Below, in pieces: positions 11,523 to 23,500 of a stretch of DNA of 64,000 nt. The stretch is from Branchiostoma belcheri (lineage: Eukaryota > Chordata > Leptocardii > Amphioxiformes > Branchiostomatidae), in contig NW_017802469.1 of the NCBI RefSeq assembly GCF_001625305.1, positions 222,967 to 286,966 on the forward strand, read 5' to 3'. How positions within the stretch are numbered: position 1 is the stretch's first letter; each line of letters begins with the position of its first letter. Under the pieces are notes generated by a model that was not told where the DNA came from, did no database searches, and worked only from the letters and a program-made list of their open reading frames with translations. The translations under genes were made by a program, and so were the position numbers.

Positions 11523-14500
11523 GTAACAAACAGACAGCTTGTACAGGGAGTTATGATAGAAATATGATATACCATTCTCCTGTCCTTGTATCACAGCCAT
11601 CTTCTTACTTCATAATGGATTTATGACTTACAGGGACTACTTTACCAAGGAGAGAAAGGACATGGACACAATAGGTACTAAATCAGGATAGTTTGGGTCC
11701 ACCCCTCGCTAGCCTTGATAACTACCATATGTTAGCCGCTTGACGTCTGTCTAGGGTATCAGAAATCTGCTCCTGTGTTTACACGCACTAGAGAGGCTCC
11801 ATTTTTGGTGTCCACCGTAGTTGGGCTTCATGGATCTCTTGGTGAGTAGACTTTAATTTCTACAGCCATTCTGGTGTTGTGTGAGAGTTTGGTTGATTTG
11901 GTAATGAAGCGAACTTGTCGTTACTTCACATGTGGTGTGTGAGTTGAGGGGGTGTAGTCTCACATCGTGCTGAAAAACAAGTCCCTGTTTATACATGTAG
12001 TATGTGGAGCCAGGCATATTCTGGCAGGGTGACAGAAGAACAGTGTGGAACCTGTACTGACCAGTACTAGGTTATTTTCATGTACTGGATTTGTCGAGAA
12101 TCTACTGCAGTACAACAGATTGGAGTTAATGTCTGGTCTAGGTCAGTCATGGTTCAATTTCCCTTGCAAAGAGTTGACCTGGGTAACTTGGGCCAAATTG
12201 CCAGGCCCTCTGTTGACGCCAAATGTTTGCCTTTGCTTCAACTTCCTCTGGAAATTATTCCAAACTTCCCGAACAACCTTCCAGAGAGGACACAGGCTTG
12301 GAAAGTTTAGTAAACATCAGCATTCTGGGGAAAGTCTTGTGAAGAGGGGAGAGAAGGGGTTTCGAACCCAGGACCTTCTTGTCCTATCTTCTTGCCCTCT
12401 GGTGACCTCCCTGGACTAAAAGATCATTTGTTTCCTTTCTTGGCACTAGAAAGGATCCCAGACATCCTGTACCTTTTGATTTAGGGCATCTTAGGAAATC
12501 CTACACAAGGAAGCAGTTCATCTTAGATCTTACAGCACTTCCTAATAGGAAAGGAACAGTTTGACCACAAAACTGACAAAAAAACATGTCGTACCAAGGG
12601 AGCATGTTACAGTTCAATGCATCTGATAATTCAGTAGAGACCGTTTAAATGTAACTCAACTTGTATGTAAGGGTTAGAGTAACTAAGCTGAGAGAAATGG
12701 TGTTTTTATACTTTTTCTGTAGAAGCAAATTGTCTGACCTCAGGAGTGAATGAAACTCTATCAGGGCGAGGGTACAAGATGGGGTTAACATTGGATAAGT
12801 GACAACATGTGAGAAAACCAACTTTTCAAAATTGAGGTCCTGGCAGGGAAAGCAAGGGGGGCAAGCCTTAGCAGTTGTTAATGGGGAAAACAGGCAGCTT
12901 GTGATGATTAGATTTTGTTGGCATGATTGGGCAGTTGGTCTCTGTTTTTTCAAAATTGGTTCCAGGCTTCTGATTGATCACCTGGTGGAGCTAGGAATGA
13001 TGGGTAAAATTGCGTCTCACTTTCCCTTTTTGATGAACTCAGATGTAATCTTTTAGATTAATAGAAAGTTTATTGCAAATACTTGCCCGAGGGCTAATTG
13101 CAGTTACAAACAACATAAGAAAGAAAATACAGTGGTATGTGAGACTATATCTACGTCTAGCATTGTACTATATTCTACAACATACGTGGTACTAGTTTTA
13201 TTGGGTTTGACTACTTCTTTTTAGGCAATGGAAGACGAATTTACCCACTTCTTCTATAATTTAGAGACAGTACTGTCACTTAGGATATAGAATTTTCTTC
13301 TTACACAACCATAGAGTTTCTCACCTGCTTACGTTTCGATGTAAGCAGGTGAGAAACTCTATGGTTGTGTAAGAAGAAAATTCTATATCCTAAGTATCTT
13401 CCAACCTGATGAAATTATTTACGGAAAGTACTGTCACTTTCTAACCTTGCCTTAATGGAAGATGCAGAATTTACAGTGATCATTTTGTAGACTCTTGTGT
13501 GGCATGTTTTTCCTTTCAGGGAGTGTTTGTTTTCAGAGAGAAAGTAGCAGACCAGAACTTTTATAAACATCTGTCAGATGCAGGTTTTAGGCATGAAACG
13601 TCCCAGCAGAGCTGTCAATACACAAGGGACTAAGGCCACAGCAAGTAATTTTTATGGATGACATCAGTGCGTGCATTAATTTTCACCTGATTTGGGAAAA
13701 AAAAACCAAGAAATTTTGTTATCATGTTTAAAGTTAAGACTTTTGGTCCAACACGAAAAATTCTCTCACCTAGAGCCTTCGACCAGTCACTCTGGTCTTC
13801 CTCAGTAAACTGACCCAGTGAAGCTTGTCAAGAAATTTTGTTGCCTTTTGACAGTGGTCAACATGCCGAAAATTGGCAAAGCTGTCTGTTGCCATGCCGT
13901 AACGTGGATGGCAGATAAATATGAAGAGAGGAGACAAGAAAAGGCTCTGATTTAATGTTTCGTTTCTTACTTTGATGCAGTGATATGTGATGGTGGCTGT
14001 GTATATGTGATGTTCCCACTGAATAAAAACCATTTGTACAATGATTGAGTCAAAATTTTACAATGTAGGAATCTTGTTTAAAGTTAAAACTTTTGGTCCA
14101 ACACAAAAAAATTCTCTCACCTAGAGCTTTCGACCAGTCACTCTGGTCTTCCTCAGTAGACTGACCCAGTGAAGCTTGTCACGTGGCTTCTTTGAAGTGT
14201 GACGTCAACACTGGGTCAAAGTTTTAACTTTAAACATGTAACTACCAACACAGATGAACTTTCATGATAGTATGTATGAATCTTGTTTTTTTTCGGCCCT
14301 TTTTTTTTTCGCCCGCTCGCATTAGATTTAGAGTCTGCGGAGGATGTCATCCATAAAATTTATTTGCTGTGGCCTAAGGTGCAGGGGGAGGGAGGGGAGG
14401 GGGGTGATTAAGAAAACAGATAAGATTCAGCACTGATTTATTGTCACATATGTTTCTGACTTACACATGTTTGCTCCTAAGAGAGATGTATTGATGGACA

Positions 14501-17500
14501 GAGACCCAAGGAGTTGGAAATTGAAGAAGGAGAGATAAGAAGATGGAAATCCATACTGACAGGGCTAGAAGTCACTTGTGTATCCGTTCAAAAGATCGAA
14601 ATCAGCTAAGTTGTCTCTCTCAATTACGTAAAAGTAAAACAACCACGAATATATTTATTTATAACGCTAGAAGCCATGAAGTCAACACAAAAGGCTGGGT
14701 TAATATCTGAACAATGAATTTTGAACTTTTAATCAAACCACTGCATTGAGAGATGGAAAAACTGTAACAAGTAGGAAGAAAGGGACTCTCCTCAATGGTT
14801 GGGGGCAAAATATAAGCTGAATAAGAACCAGAATCTTTTTTTTTGCAAATCTGGAAAAATATGAAGAGGCGAATCCAAGAACCAACTAATTAAATTGGTG
14901 TGGCCTAATGCTTTTCCATATACTGTAGCTGAAGTAAAAATTTGAGTCAAATTATGTTGTAACATATTATGCTCTGTAGAACTCTCTAGAAAGCAAAGAA
15001 GAAAGTAGATAAGGCCACACCAATTTAATTTCTTNNNNNNNNNNNNNNNNNNNNAGATTTGCAATAAAATAAAATTTTAGAATCAACTGCAAAATGCTCA
15101 TATTTGCCCTTAGCAGTTGAAAACAGTTCTTTTCGTCATAGTTGTTACAGTTATTCCATCTCTCAATGCAATGGTATCATTTAAAGTTCAAAATTCACTG
15201 TTTAAATTTTGAACGAGCATGGTGTGTTGACTTCATGGCTCCTATCGTACCATTTTGGGCCATAATAGGATGCCTAGGCCTGTTTTTATTTTTATTTTTT
15301 TTTCGCCCGCCCGCTCCATTAGTTTTCTAGAAAAATCCGTTAACCAAAAAATTAAATTGGTGTGGCCTAATGACATTATATGAGTAGACCTTTAGGAAAT
15401 AACTGGATGTTCAGGTCTTGTGCACCCTGCTAAGTGGACTCCTCAAACTCATAATCCTAGAGTTACCACCAACAGATGGTTGTCCTTTCTGGTATGACAT
15501 CTTTTATTTCAGTTTAGTTGGAAAGGGTAATGTTCTCTAAGATCAGTAGGATACAGGTCATGAATTAGTTTAGTGACCCTATTTCTTCCTCTAGGCCTGT
15601 TTCAAAACAAGTATGATTAGGGTCACTGAACCTAAATCAGTTTTCATCTTACTGATATGATTATGATTATAGAGATAAGTCCTTGACAGTCTTGTGGTTG
15701 GTTATGATGTTCTGTACCATCTTTATAATTTTTTTAGTGTGTCATACTCATAGATGTTTTTTTTTCAGTTGGGCACATACATTTACTTAGATGTGTAGGA
15801 TGGTGGCAATCTTTTTCAGTTTTCTGTTTCCTCTTCTTCTTCTCCACACAAATAAGGTCAATGACTTGAACCAGATGTCTATCACCATGGTAACTAGTGT
15901 TGGGGTACATCATGTTGCAATTTTATAGCAAGAGGGATTTAGACTCCTGTCTGACCATATCCATGTATATGAATGTTTTCAAGTAAGAATTATTAGAGCA
16001 GACCATGTGCAAAGGGAAACATTATGTATTTGCTTTGCAAATGTTACCTTTCTAGTTTCCTTTTACCGCTTCATGATTCCATCTACAGTTGAGTCTAATG
16101 ACAATGTCACCCCTCAGACTTGCTCAAAAGATGCAGGAGATTCTAAAAAGACAAACACCTTACATATAAAGCCTTGTTCTTCTCCCCAGGATGTTGAGAA
16201 ATCACATGTATCCAGCGTAATAACAAGGCTCGCTACACGTGATTAGAGGCCCGGGCTCCTCTTTCAAAGGGAGCCAATCTGCATATCAAAAATCAGGGAT
16301 TGGAGGAGATTATTTTCGTTGGAGATGCGGGCAGTTCCATATGATTAGAGGGGGGAGAAGAGAATCCGACAGTTTGCCATCCTTTACATTTTTGTTAAGT
16401 TCTCAATTTTCTGTTCCGAAACAACATTTTTGTCTGATAGAGTGAGAAATATATCCTTGTCATTTTTACTTTTGGTGTATTCCTTTTTTTCCACTCATCG
16501 TTTACAATGTATGAGTTGTCTCGACCATCCTATATTCAAAATGGACTGGTCCATATATAACTACCTGGTAAGTGTCAGAGGTAGATGTGACTCAGGTTAA
16601 ACCGTTATTCCTGGAGCTAGGCTCTCTTCATCCTCAAATCAAAGTAGCACTAAATGTCGGTGATCATACTACTGGAAGATGTGGGATGTGGGTGACTATG
16701 TCAGCCTTGCTCAGGTACTGTCATTCTAGTTCATACTTCGTAATCTCTTGAAATCTGACATTTCTTGTCTGATATGTTTAGATATCAGTTAAAGACCTGT
16801 CTAATCATGATTAGCCTTGCTCAGGTAAAAATGTCTACAAAATGTCTAGCGGACATTAGACATGATTTAGACATTGCTGAACAAAGGCCAGTCGGGAGAA
16901 CATTTAGTACACATAGTTACTGCAAAACGACATAGAAATAACCCAAGGTGGACATTTTATATCCATAGTCTCTTCACACGTCAGGTAGGGACACCCCTAG
17001 GAGACAGTCCTTTGTTTAGCACAATGTGTACTTATAAAGATATTAGCATCTGTCTGTTAATTAATTGTGTCCTGCTCTCTAAATTGTCTTGGCTTTGTGC
17101 AGTGCTTTTCATATAGATGCGAGTTTTCACAGTTTTTTTCTAAAGACATTCTGACAGACACCTCATGAACAATGGAAAACACAACAAGCAAGTCCTCCCC
17201 AAAAAGACCCTGTAAAGACCTGGGAAAGACATTCTTACAAATGTTTAAAAAATGTCCGGAACTTTCGAGAATGTCAAATGTCCGTTACACGTTTTATAGA
17301 CATTTTTGGCTCTACCAGTGATAGTCTCTTTAATTTTAAATCATACATTTCTTTCTGATGTGTTTAGATATCTGTTTATATCTATTTGTGATGATTTGCA
17401 GTTATGAAAGATTAAAAGGTATTTTAAAGGTGATCTTATAATTGTCATAATTATGTTTTGATTAGCAGAAATTTTTAGCATCATCGGTATTTAACAATCT

Positions 17501-20500
17501 ATCAATTAATAGAAACAATATGGTGATAGAAATATGCATTGTAATCAGTAAGTAAGGTGCCTTTGCATGCAAGTCGGTAACAATTCAACCATTAAATAAA
17601 ATTTACTGTGTTTTTTTATGCAAGGTTTTTTTGTATCATAGCTCCCTGGATGGTCGAGTTTGGGACATTTTTACAGTCAGTGAATTTTATGGTGATGAAA
17701 ACTGTTCCAGTTCGTTAACAGTAAAAGTGGTCATGCATATATCCACATTGATTAGTCACACTAATTGCTTCGTTAAGGAATTATGGAGGGTGGAAGGGTG
17801 TTAGGTGTAACGGCCATTCGGGAATAGTAAGAAACTTATTTCAAGAAGGAATACAGCTTGAACTAAATCTATCAATGTTTTTGCGAAGATTCTAGTTGAT
17901 TTTAGATTTATAAATTTTGTACTTTTTTTAATGTTTCATAAATATTACTGCCAAAAATCTACAACTACAATTTTTACTTGCAAAAAAGGTTGAAATTTGC
18001 ACGTGAAAGAATTTGTTTGCTGAAATATGAAAGCAAGCTTCAAGAATGGAGAAAATTTTTAGATTGTTACATTTTACCATCCTAAACCTTATACTAATAA
18101 CTTTTCCATGTATTTCCTACAAATTCAAGTGATTTTCAAATTTCCAAATTAACCTATTCCCAAGAGACTTAAAATCTATCCAACAAAAATTTTGAGTTAC
18201 AGATGAAAAATTATACCACAGGATCACATTTTACTACGTAAGAATTTGGTACAGCATATTTTCTGACATATTTTGGGGAATTTTTTTTCGCGCGCAAATT
18301 TTTCATGCGCAGAAAGCCTGTTCCCTTAGATCGGATTTAAAAGTTAGCAATCACAGCCTTCAGAAAGTTATAGCTTTGTGTATTGTAGTTACAGAAATCA
18401 TTTGCGGTGTACCCAGGCCACATACTGTAGTCGGTAACACACCTCCATAGTTATAACACACCAGGGAACAGCGTCAGGGACCTCCCTAAACAATGGAGCA
18501 GTGGAGCTCCTCCACCCAGTCCTTATCTCAGCTCCACCCCGTTAATTTTCAAAACTAGTGTTTTTACACCCTTTTCCAGGGTTCTTTGGTCAAATTTACC
18601 GATATTTCGCACCCTCCTCCATTCTGTCCTAAATTTCTGGGGAGATCCCTGAGCGTCGTAAAAGAGGAAAGATTAAAGTGGCATACGGGTAATAGCTTTT
18701 GGGCAACGTTTTAAATAATATCTACAATGTTATTGCAACTCCCAAGATAGTAAAGTGTTATGAAACCATGCAGGTTGGTACATGTATTACCTGTATTAGA
18801 CTTTTAGTAACTTAATATGATACATTTTATTAAAGCAACTTTTTAAACTTTTAGATTTTACTCGAGAAAGTCGATATTTTGTCTTCACCATTGTGCAGAA
18901 CTATGACATGATATTTATGAATATGCAGTATATTTGCTCATGGGATAATCATGAATTTCATGAGGAACAGGGGAAAGGAATTGCTGGGTAAATTTTGGTC
19001 AGTGGTGCCTATATTCAAATTTGCCTGTCACTTTTGTTCCAGTGGATGGCAGAATAATCATAAAAGCAATTAGTTCAAGATCATGGATTATTCAAAAATT
19101 TTTCATAGAAATTTTGTCACAAATTCCAAACGAAAATCATTTAGCTTGTGTAAATTTTAGATGAATGACAAGCAAGGAAACCAAAAATGTAATTCTTCAT
19201 TACCTTGACAATATTGAGTTGTTTATTGCAAATTCATGCCCGAGGGCTAATTGCATACAGACATTGACAAGAAAAATGTGGTGATATAAGACTATTTGTT
19301 AACATGAAGTTCTACGTGTACGATATACTTATCAAACCTACTATCTCTACTTAAATCTAATAACGTTGGTATACATGCAGGATAAACAGTAGATATGCAA
19401 TATATGAACAAGGTAACTGCTATTCTAATCTATTCTGTTCTATTAAACTATTTTTGCCATGCTATTAGGTGGTTTGACTTCTTCTCAGGAGGCAGTGGGA
19501 GTTGAATTGTCCGACTCTTTAAAAAATAAATGGGTTGGGAGACTTTTAATATTATGTGGGGAATATTATGTGTTGGTCTATAGTCTTCAGAGACTTGTGA
19601 TATTTAATCTCTTTAATGGAAAAAAAGCCTTGGTTTTGCAGTTGCCTGCCTTTAAATATGAGTCATTCTTTAGGCCACACCAATTTAATTTGTTGTTTCT
19701 TGGATTTGCCCTGTCCATTTTTTCAGATTTGCAAAAAAAAAAAAAAAAATCCTGGGGTGCCTTGGCCTGTTTTTTTTTAAATTTTGCCCCGTCGCTTCAT
19801 ATTTTTTCTGAAAAAATCCGAGAAACAACAACTTAAATTTGTGTGGCCTTAGAAAAAGAAGGTAGAGAGAGGATGATGATCACAGGAGATTTTGTTTATC
19901 CACAGTTGCCATAGAAACTGCTAAAAGTAGGAATCCGACCCAATTACATTAACACATCCCTTTGAGTTACCCTAGAACAGTTAGTCATAGAAGCTTTGAT
20001 GTTGTTGAGCCATATAAAAACTCATTGCCTTTGATGTGGGGATGTGCAGCTGAGATGTAATAGTTACATGTAGAATCTGTTTCCTTCCTTTGAAATCATG
20101 ATATGTCTGTGGTGAAAGTATATAGGGATCAATTTTTGTGTATGATGGTGTCTATGTTGACTCATCATTGTTTGAGAAGGACTATTTTTGCAAGGTCATG
20201 GTATGTACATGTAAGTTTTTCATGAACAAATTGGTTGGATTTACCTGAAAATGATTCACATTTTAACTTCTAAGTTTGATTTTTTTTCGGAAGATTAGTG
20301 GCCTACACTTTGTACTTGTGATTTTTTTTCTCTCTCTCTTTGATGTCTTGATACTCTATACTTGATGCACATTTTAAGATGTCTGTGTGTGTATATACCA
20401 GTAGAGAATCCATTTGTTGTAGTGCTCTCTCAACTGTGTGGCCCAAGGGCTATAGCAACAGAGATAAGCACTGCCCTATACACCAAAACGTGCGGGAAGG

Positions 20501-23500
20501 ACTTTAACATAAGTTGTAGCTTTTGTCTGTATGTAGGGATGGAAGGTGTCAACAAAATCATTTTGAAAAATATTTTTTCCAAATTTGTCAGAATTTGTTG
20601 TTAAGTGTAATGGGGAGGCTTCCTGAATTCAGCATAGTATGTAGCCAGCTCTCAAAATTTGGCATAGAGCATTGTCGGGACCCCCATGCAGGCCCTCTTA
20701 AAACATCACCTGTGCTTCAAAGTCCCATCTGGAGCAATCTCATGTTGACTGCTACAGGACTCGCTACAAGATTAACTCTCCTCACTAGGTCATAGTCAGG
20801 CATTTTCATCTGACAAAACAGCCCAGATGGCAGTCATTTCTCATAGAAACAGATTTGCGCTGTAACGTTACCTTCATAATGTTTTCGGTTAGGTTGTCCT
20901 GATAGTGATATTGTGAGCTAGATGGGTTAGCTGACCTTTAGAAGTAGGTCAAATTGCAAACTGGCATGTTTAAAATCTCTTTCAAACAAATACTTGAGAA
21001 ATCTAAAGATCTTTTAAAAAGGTACTAGTATATAATCTTGCCATATCTCTTGAAGTCTTCACCTTCATATACATAGATTTTTATGTTTGTCATCTGTATC
21101 TGTATCTGTATAGCCGGTGTAACCGCCCTTCAACGTAACACACCAGCTTCGCAGGCACGCGGCACAGTGGCAACTGGCTACATGTTACACCTAACCCTTG
21201 AACATCTAACTCTAAACATGGTTTAAATCTATCTAATGACAATGCCCCTACTGTACTTAGTGACAGCGAGTTCCACTCTGCGATAGTTCTAGGAAAGAAT
21301 GAATTCTTGAACACCTGAATCCTTGGTTGATAAATCTGGTACTTGAAGGCATGGCTATTTCTTGTTCTCTTCTGGGCTGGTATTAGGTACCTATAGACCC
21401 TGTTCATACCAGACTTACATTTAGCGGTTTCAACCGGTTTTTCAAAAACCCGGCTAAAACCCTTAGCGTTCATACCAGACTTTTGATAACCGGTTTTGAA
21501 AAAAATCCTGTCCGGTGAATATCCAATTAATCCATCATGACTGCAGTTTGAATAACCGTTCCTCCCGCTCTTCCGATTGTTGTCATTGGCCTTCTTACTC
21601 TTATGCCGTCTTCAGTTTTTTTTTTTTACCTTACTGCGGCACTGATCCTTTATCTTCAAGAAATCAGCCTCCTCCAACATTTTTGCTTCGGTAGAGCCCT
21701 CGCCGCCCCCCCCCCCAGCTTTTTCGAATTCGGCGACTCCTGCTCTCCAAACCTAAGTATCAGGAGCGTCTCGTCCGCCGACCAGGTTGCGTATGCTGAT
21801 TCCATCGCAAAATGAAGAGAAACCATGGAAAAACAGTGGAAACGAACTCAAGTTGGTCAAAACAATGCGATCAAAAATGCTTGCAGGTCGCACACGGTCA
21901 GGATGCTGACCCCGTGACCCCGGAAATTTGACGCAAAAACCGGTTCAATAAACCCTTAGCGTTCAGACCAGGTTTTTCAGTGGAAAAACCCCTCAAAAAC
22001 CACCTCCCGAGGTGGTTTTTCAAAATCGGATTTAAACCCCTAAAAAACCGGTTAATTTGCGTTCACACCAGGTTAAATAAAAACCGGTTTTTGAAAAACC
22101 GGTTGAAACCGCTAAATATAAGTCTGGTATGAACAGGGTCAGAGTTGGGACGTCATGCACGGCGCAAGGCAGTTTGATATACAGCTTTCATAACTGGCAT
22201 GTATTATTACTCCAAGATGAACAGTTGATATGAGGTTTTGACACACATGTACATGTTGTAAAGTTAATATTTCACTGAATGTGGTATGGTGTGCTCTCAT
22301 GGTGATGTATTGTCCATAGTAGCATGAGCGTAGTTTCAATATTCTGTGTGCCAATGAATGATGTTTTACACATGCATTGTTTCAGCATACAGAATCTGAT
22401 GTTGAAAGTAATCTCTGTCTCAATATCTTATGCGAGCAGACTTTGTCACTACAGTAACTGCTTTTCCAATTTAGTAAGAGTTTTTTTTTTTGTTCTATGG
22501 CCACCAGGCTTTTAGCTAGGATTTTTTTGGTGGGTGTCCATTTTTTTTATTGTATGCTATGCACAGTGAAGACGGGCTGAGTGCAAGATTTTAGGGGGGC
22601 TTTTTTTAGATTCATAATGCTCTCAAACACTACTTTCTGCATTTTCAGGTGTAAATTTGAGTTCTTTTCCTTCAGTAAACCATCATTTTAGTATTTATAG
22701 TAAGGCTGAAGGGGGGCATGTGTGCATGGCAGTGGTTGGGAGTGGAAAAAATAGGGCGTCTTTAGGGTGTCCTACAAAAAAGTAGGGCGTCCAGTTTCTT
22801 ATTATTTTCAGTACAGGGCGTCCAAAAGACACCCTGGACACCCCCTAGCTAAAAGCCTGATGGCCACACCAATTTAATTTGTTGGTTCACGGATTCGCCC
22901 GCTTCATTTTTTTTCTGATTAAAAAAAAACACATTTCAGGCTCTGAATCAACTCCAACTATTTTGGTCCTAACACTAGAAGGAAGTCCCTTCTTCTCTTC
23001 AGAGTTGTTACAGTTTTTCCATCTATCAATGCAGTGGTTTGATTAAAAGTTTTAAATTAATTGTGTGTTGACTTCATGGCTCCTATCATAGCATTTAAAG
23101 CTATCATAGGATGCCAAAGTCTGGTTTTTTTCCCTGTCGATTCATATTATTTCTAAAAAAATCTGAGAACCAACGAATCAAATTGGTGTGGCCTGAGGTG
23201 CCCCAAAACATGACCAAATCATGGCAAATGCTGATGAAATGTCCCTTCCAAAGAATGGTTATATAGGCCTCAAATTGTACAGGGTAGGGTTCTATTTAGG
23301 GTTCTGAGGACACATAAGATGACACGTAACATGATAATATTGATAATGTTCTCAAAACAATACCCAAACCATTTAAACTGTCATCGCTGATTTGCAACTA
23401 CCGGTAACATACTATTAACTTAAAACCATGTGTCCAAAAAGTTTCTGTCAAAGTTGTTATGCTTTAACGTTATTACAGGTCTGAAAAAGAATAATTTTTG

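Larger units (their letters stand above)
13634..14374 (-). mobile_element. Harbinger-like MITE, family B, with two retroposon insertions
   Basis: Termini GGCCACAGCAAGTAATTTT and its inverted partner with TAA TSDs (13631-13633, 14375-14377). It is the only family B copy in reverse orientation. Without the insertions at 13721-13828 and 14080-14277 it would be close to the usual ~410 bases. Confidence 0.85.

Noticed and set aside
12045-12419. 124-codon ORF in intron 1
   Set aside because: No recognisable motif and no splice sites joining it in frame to exon 1 or 2.
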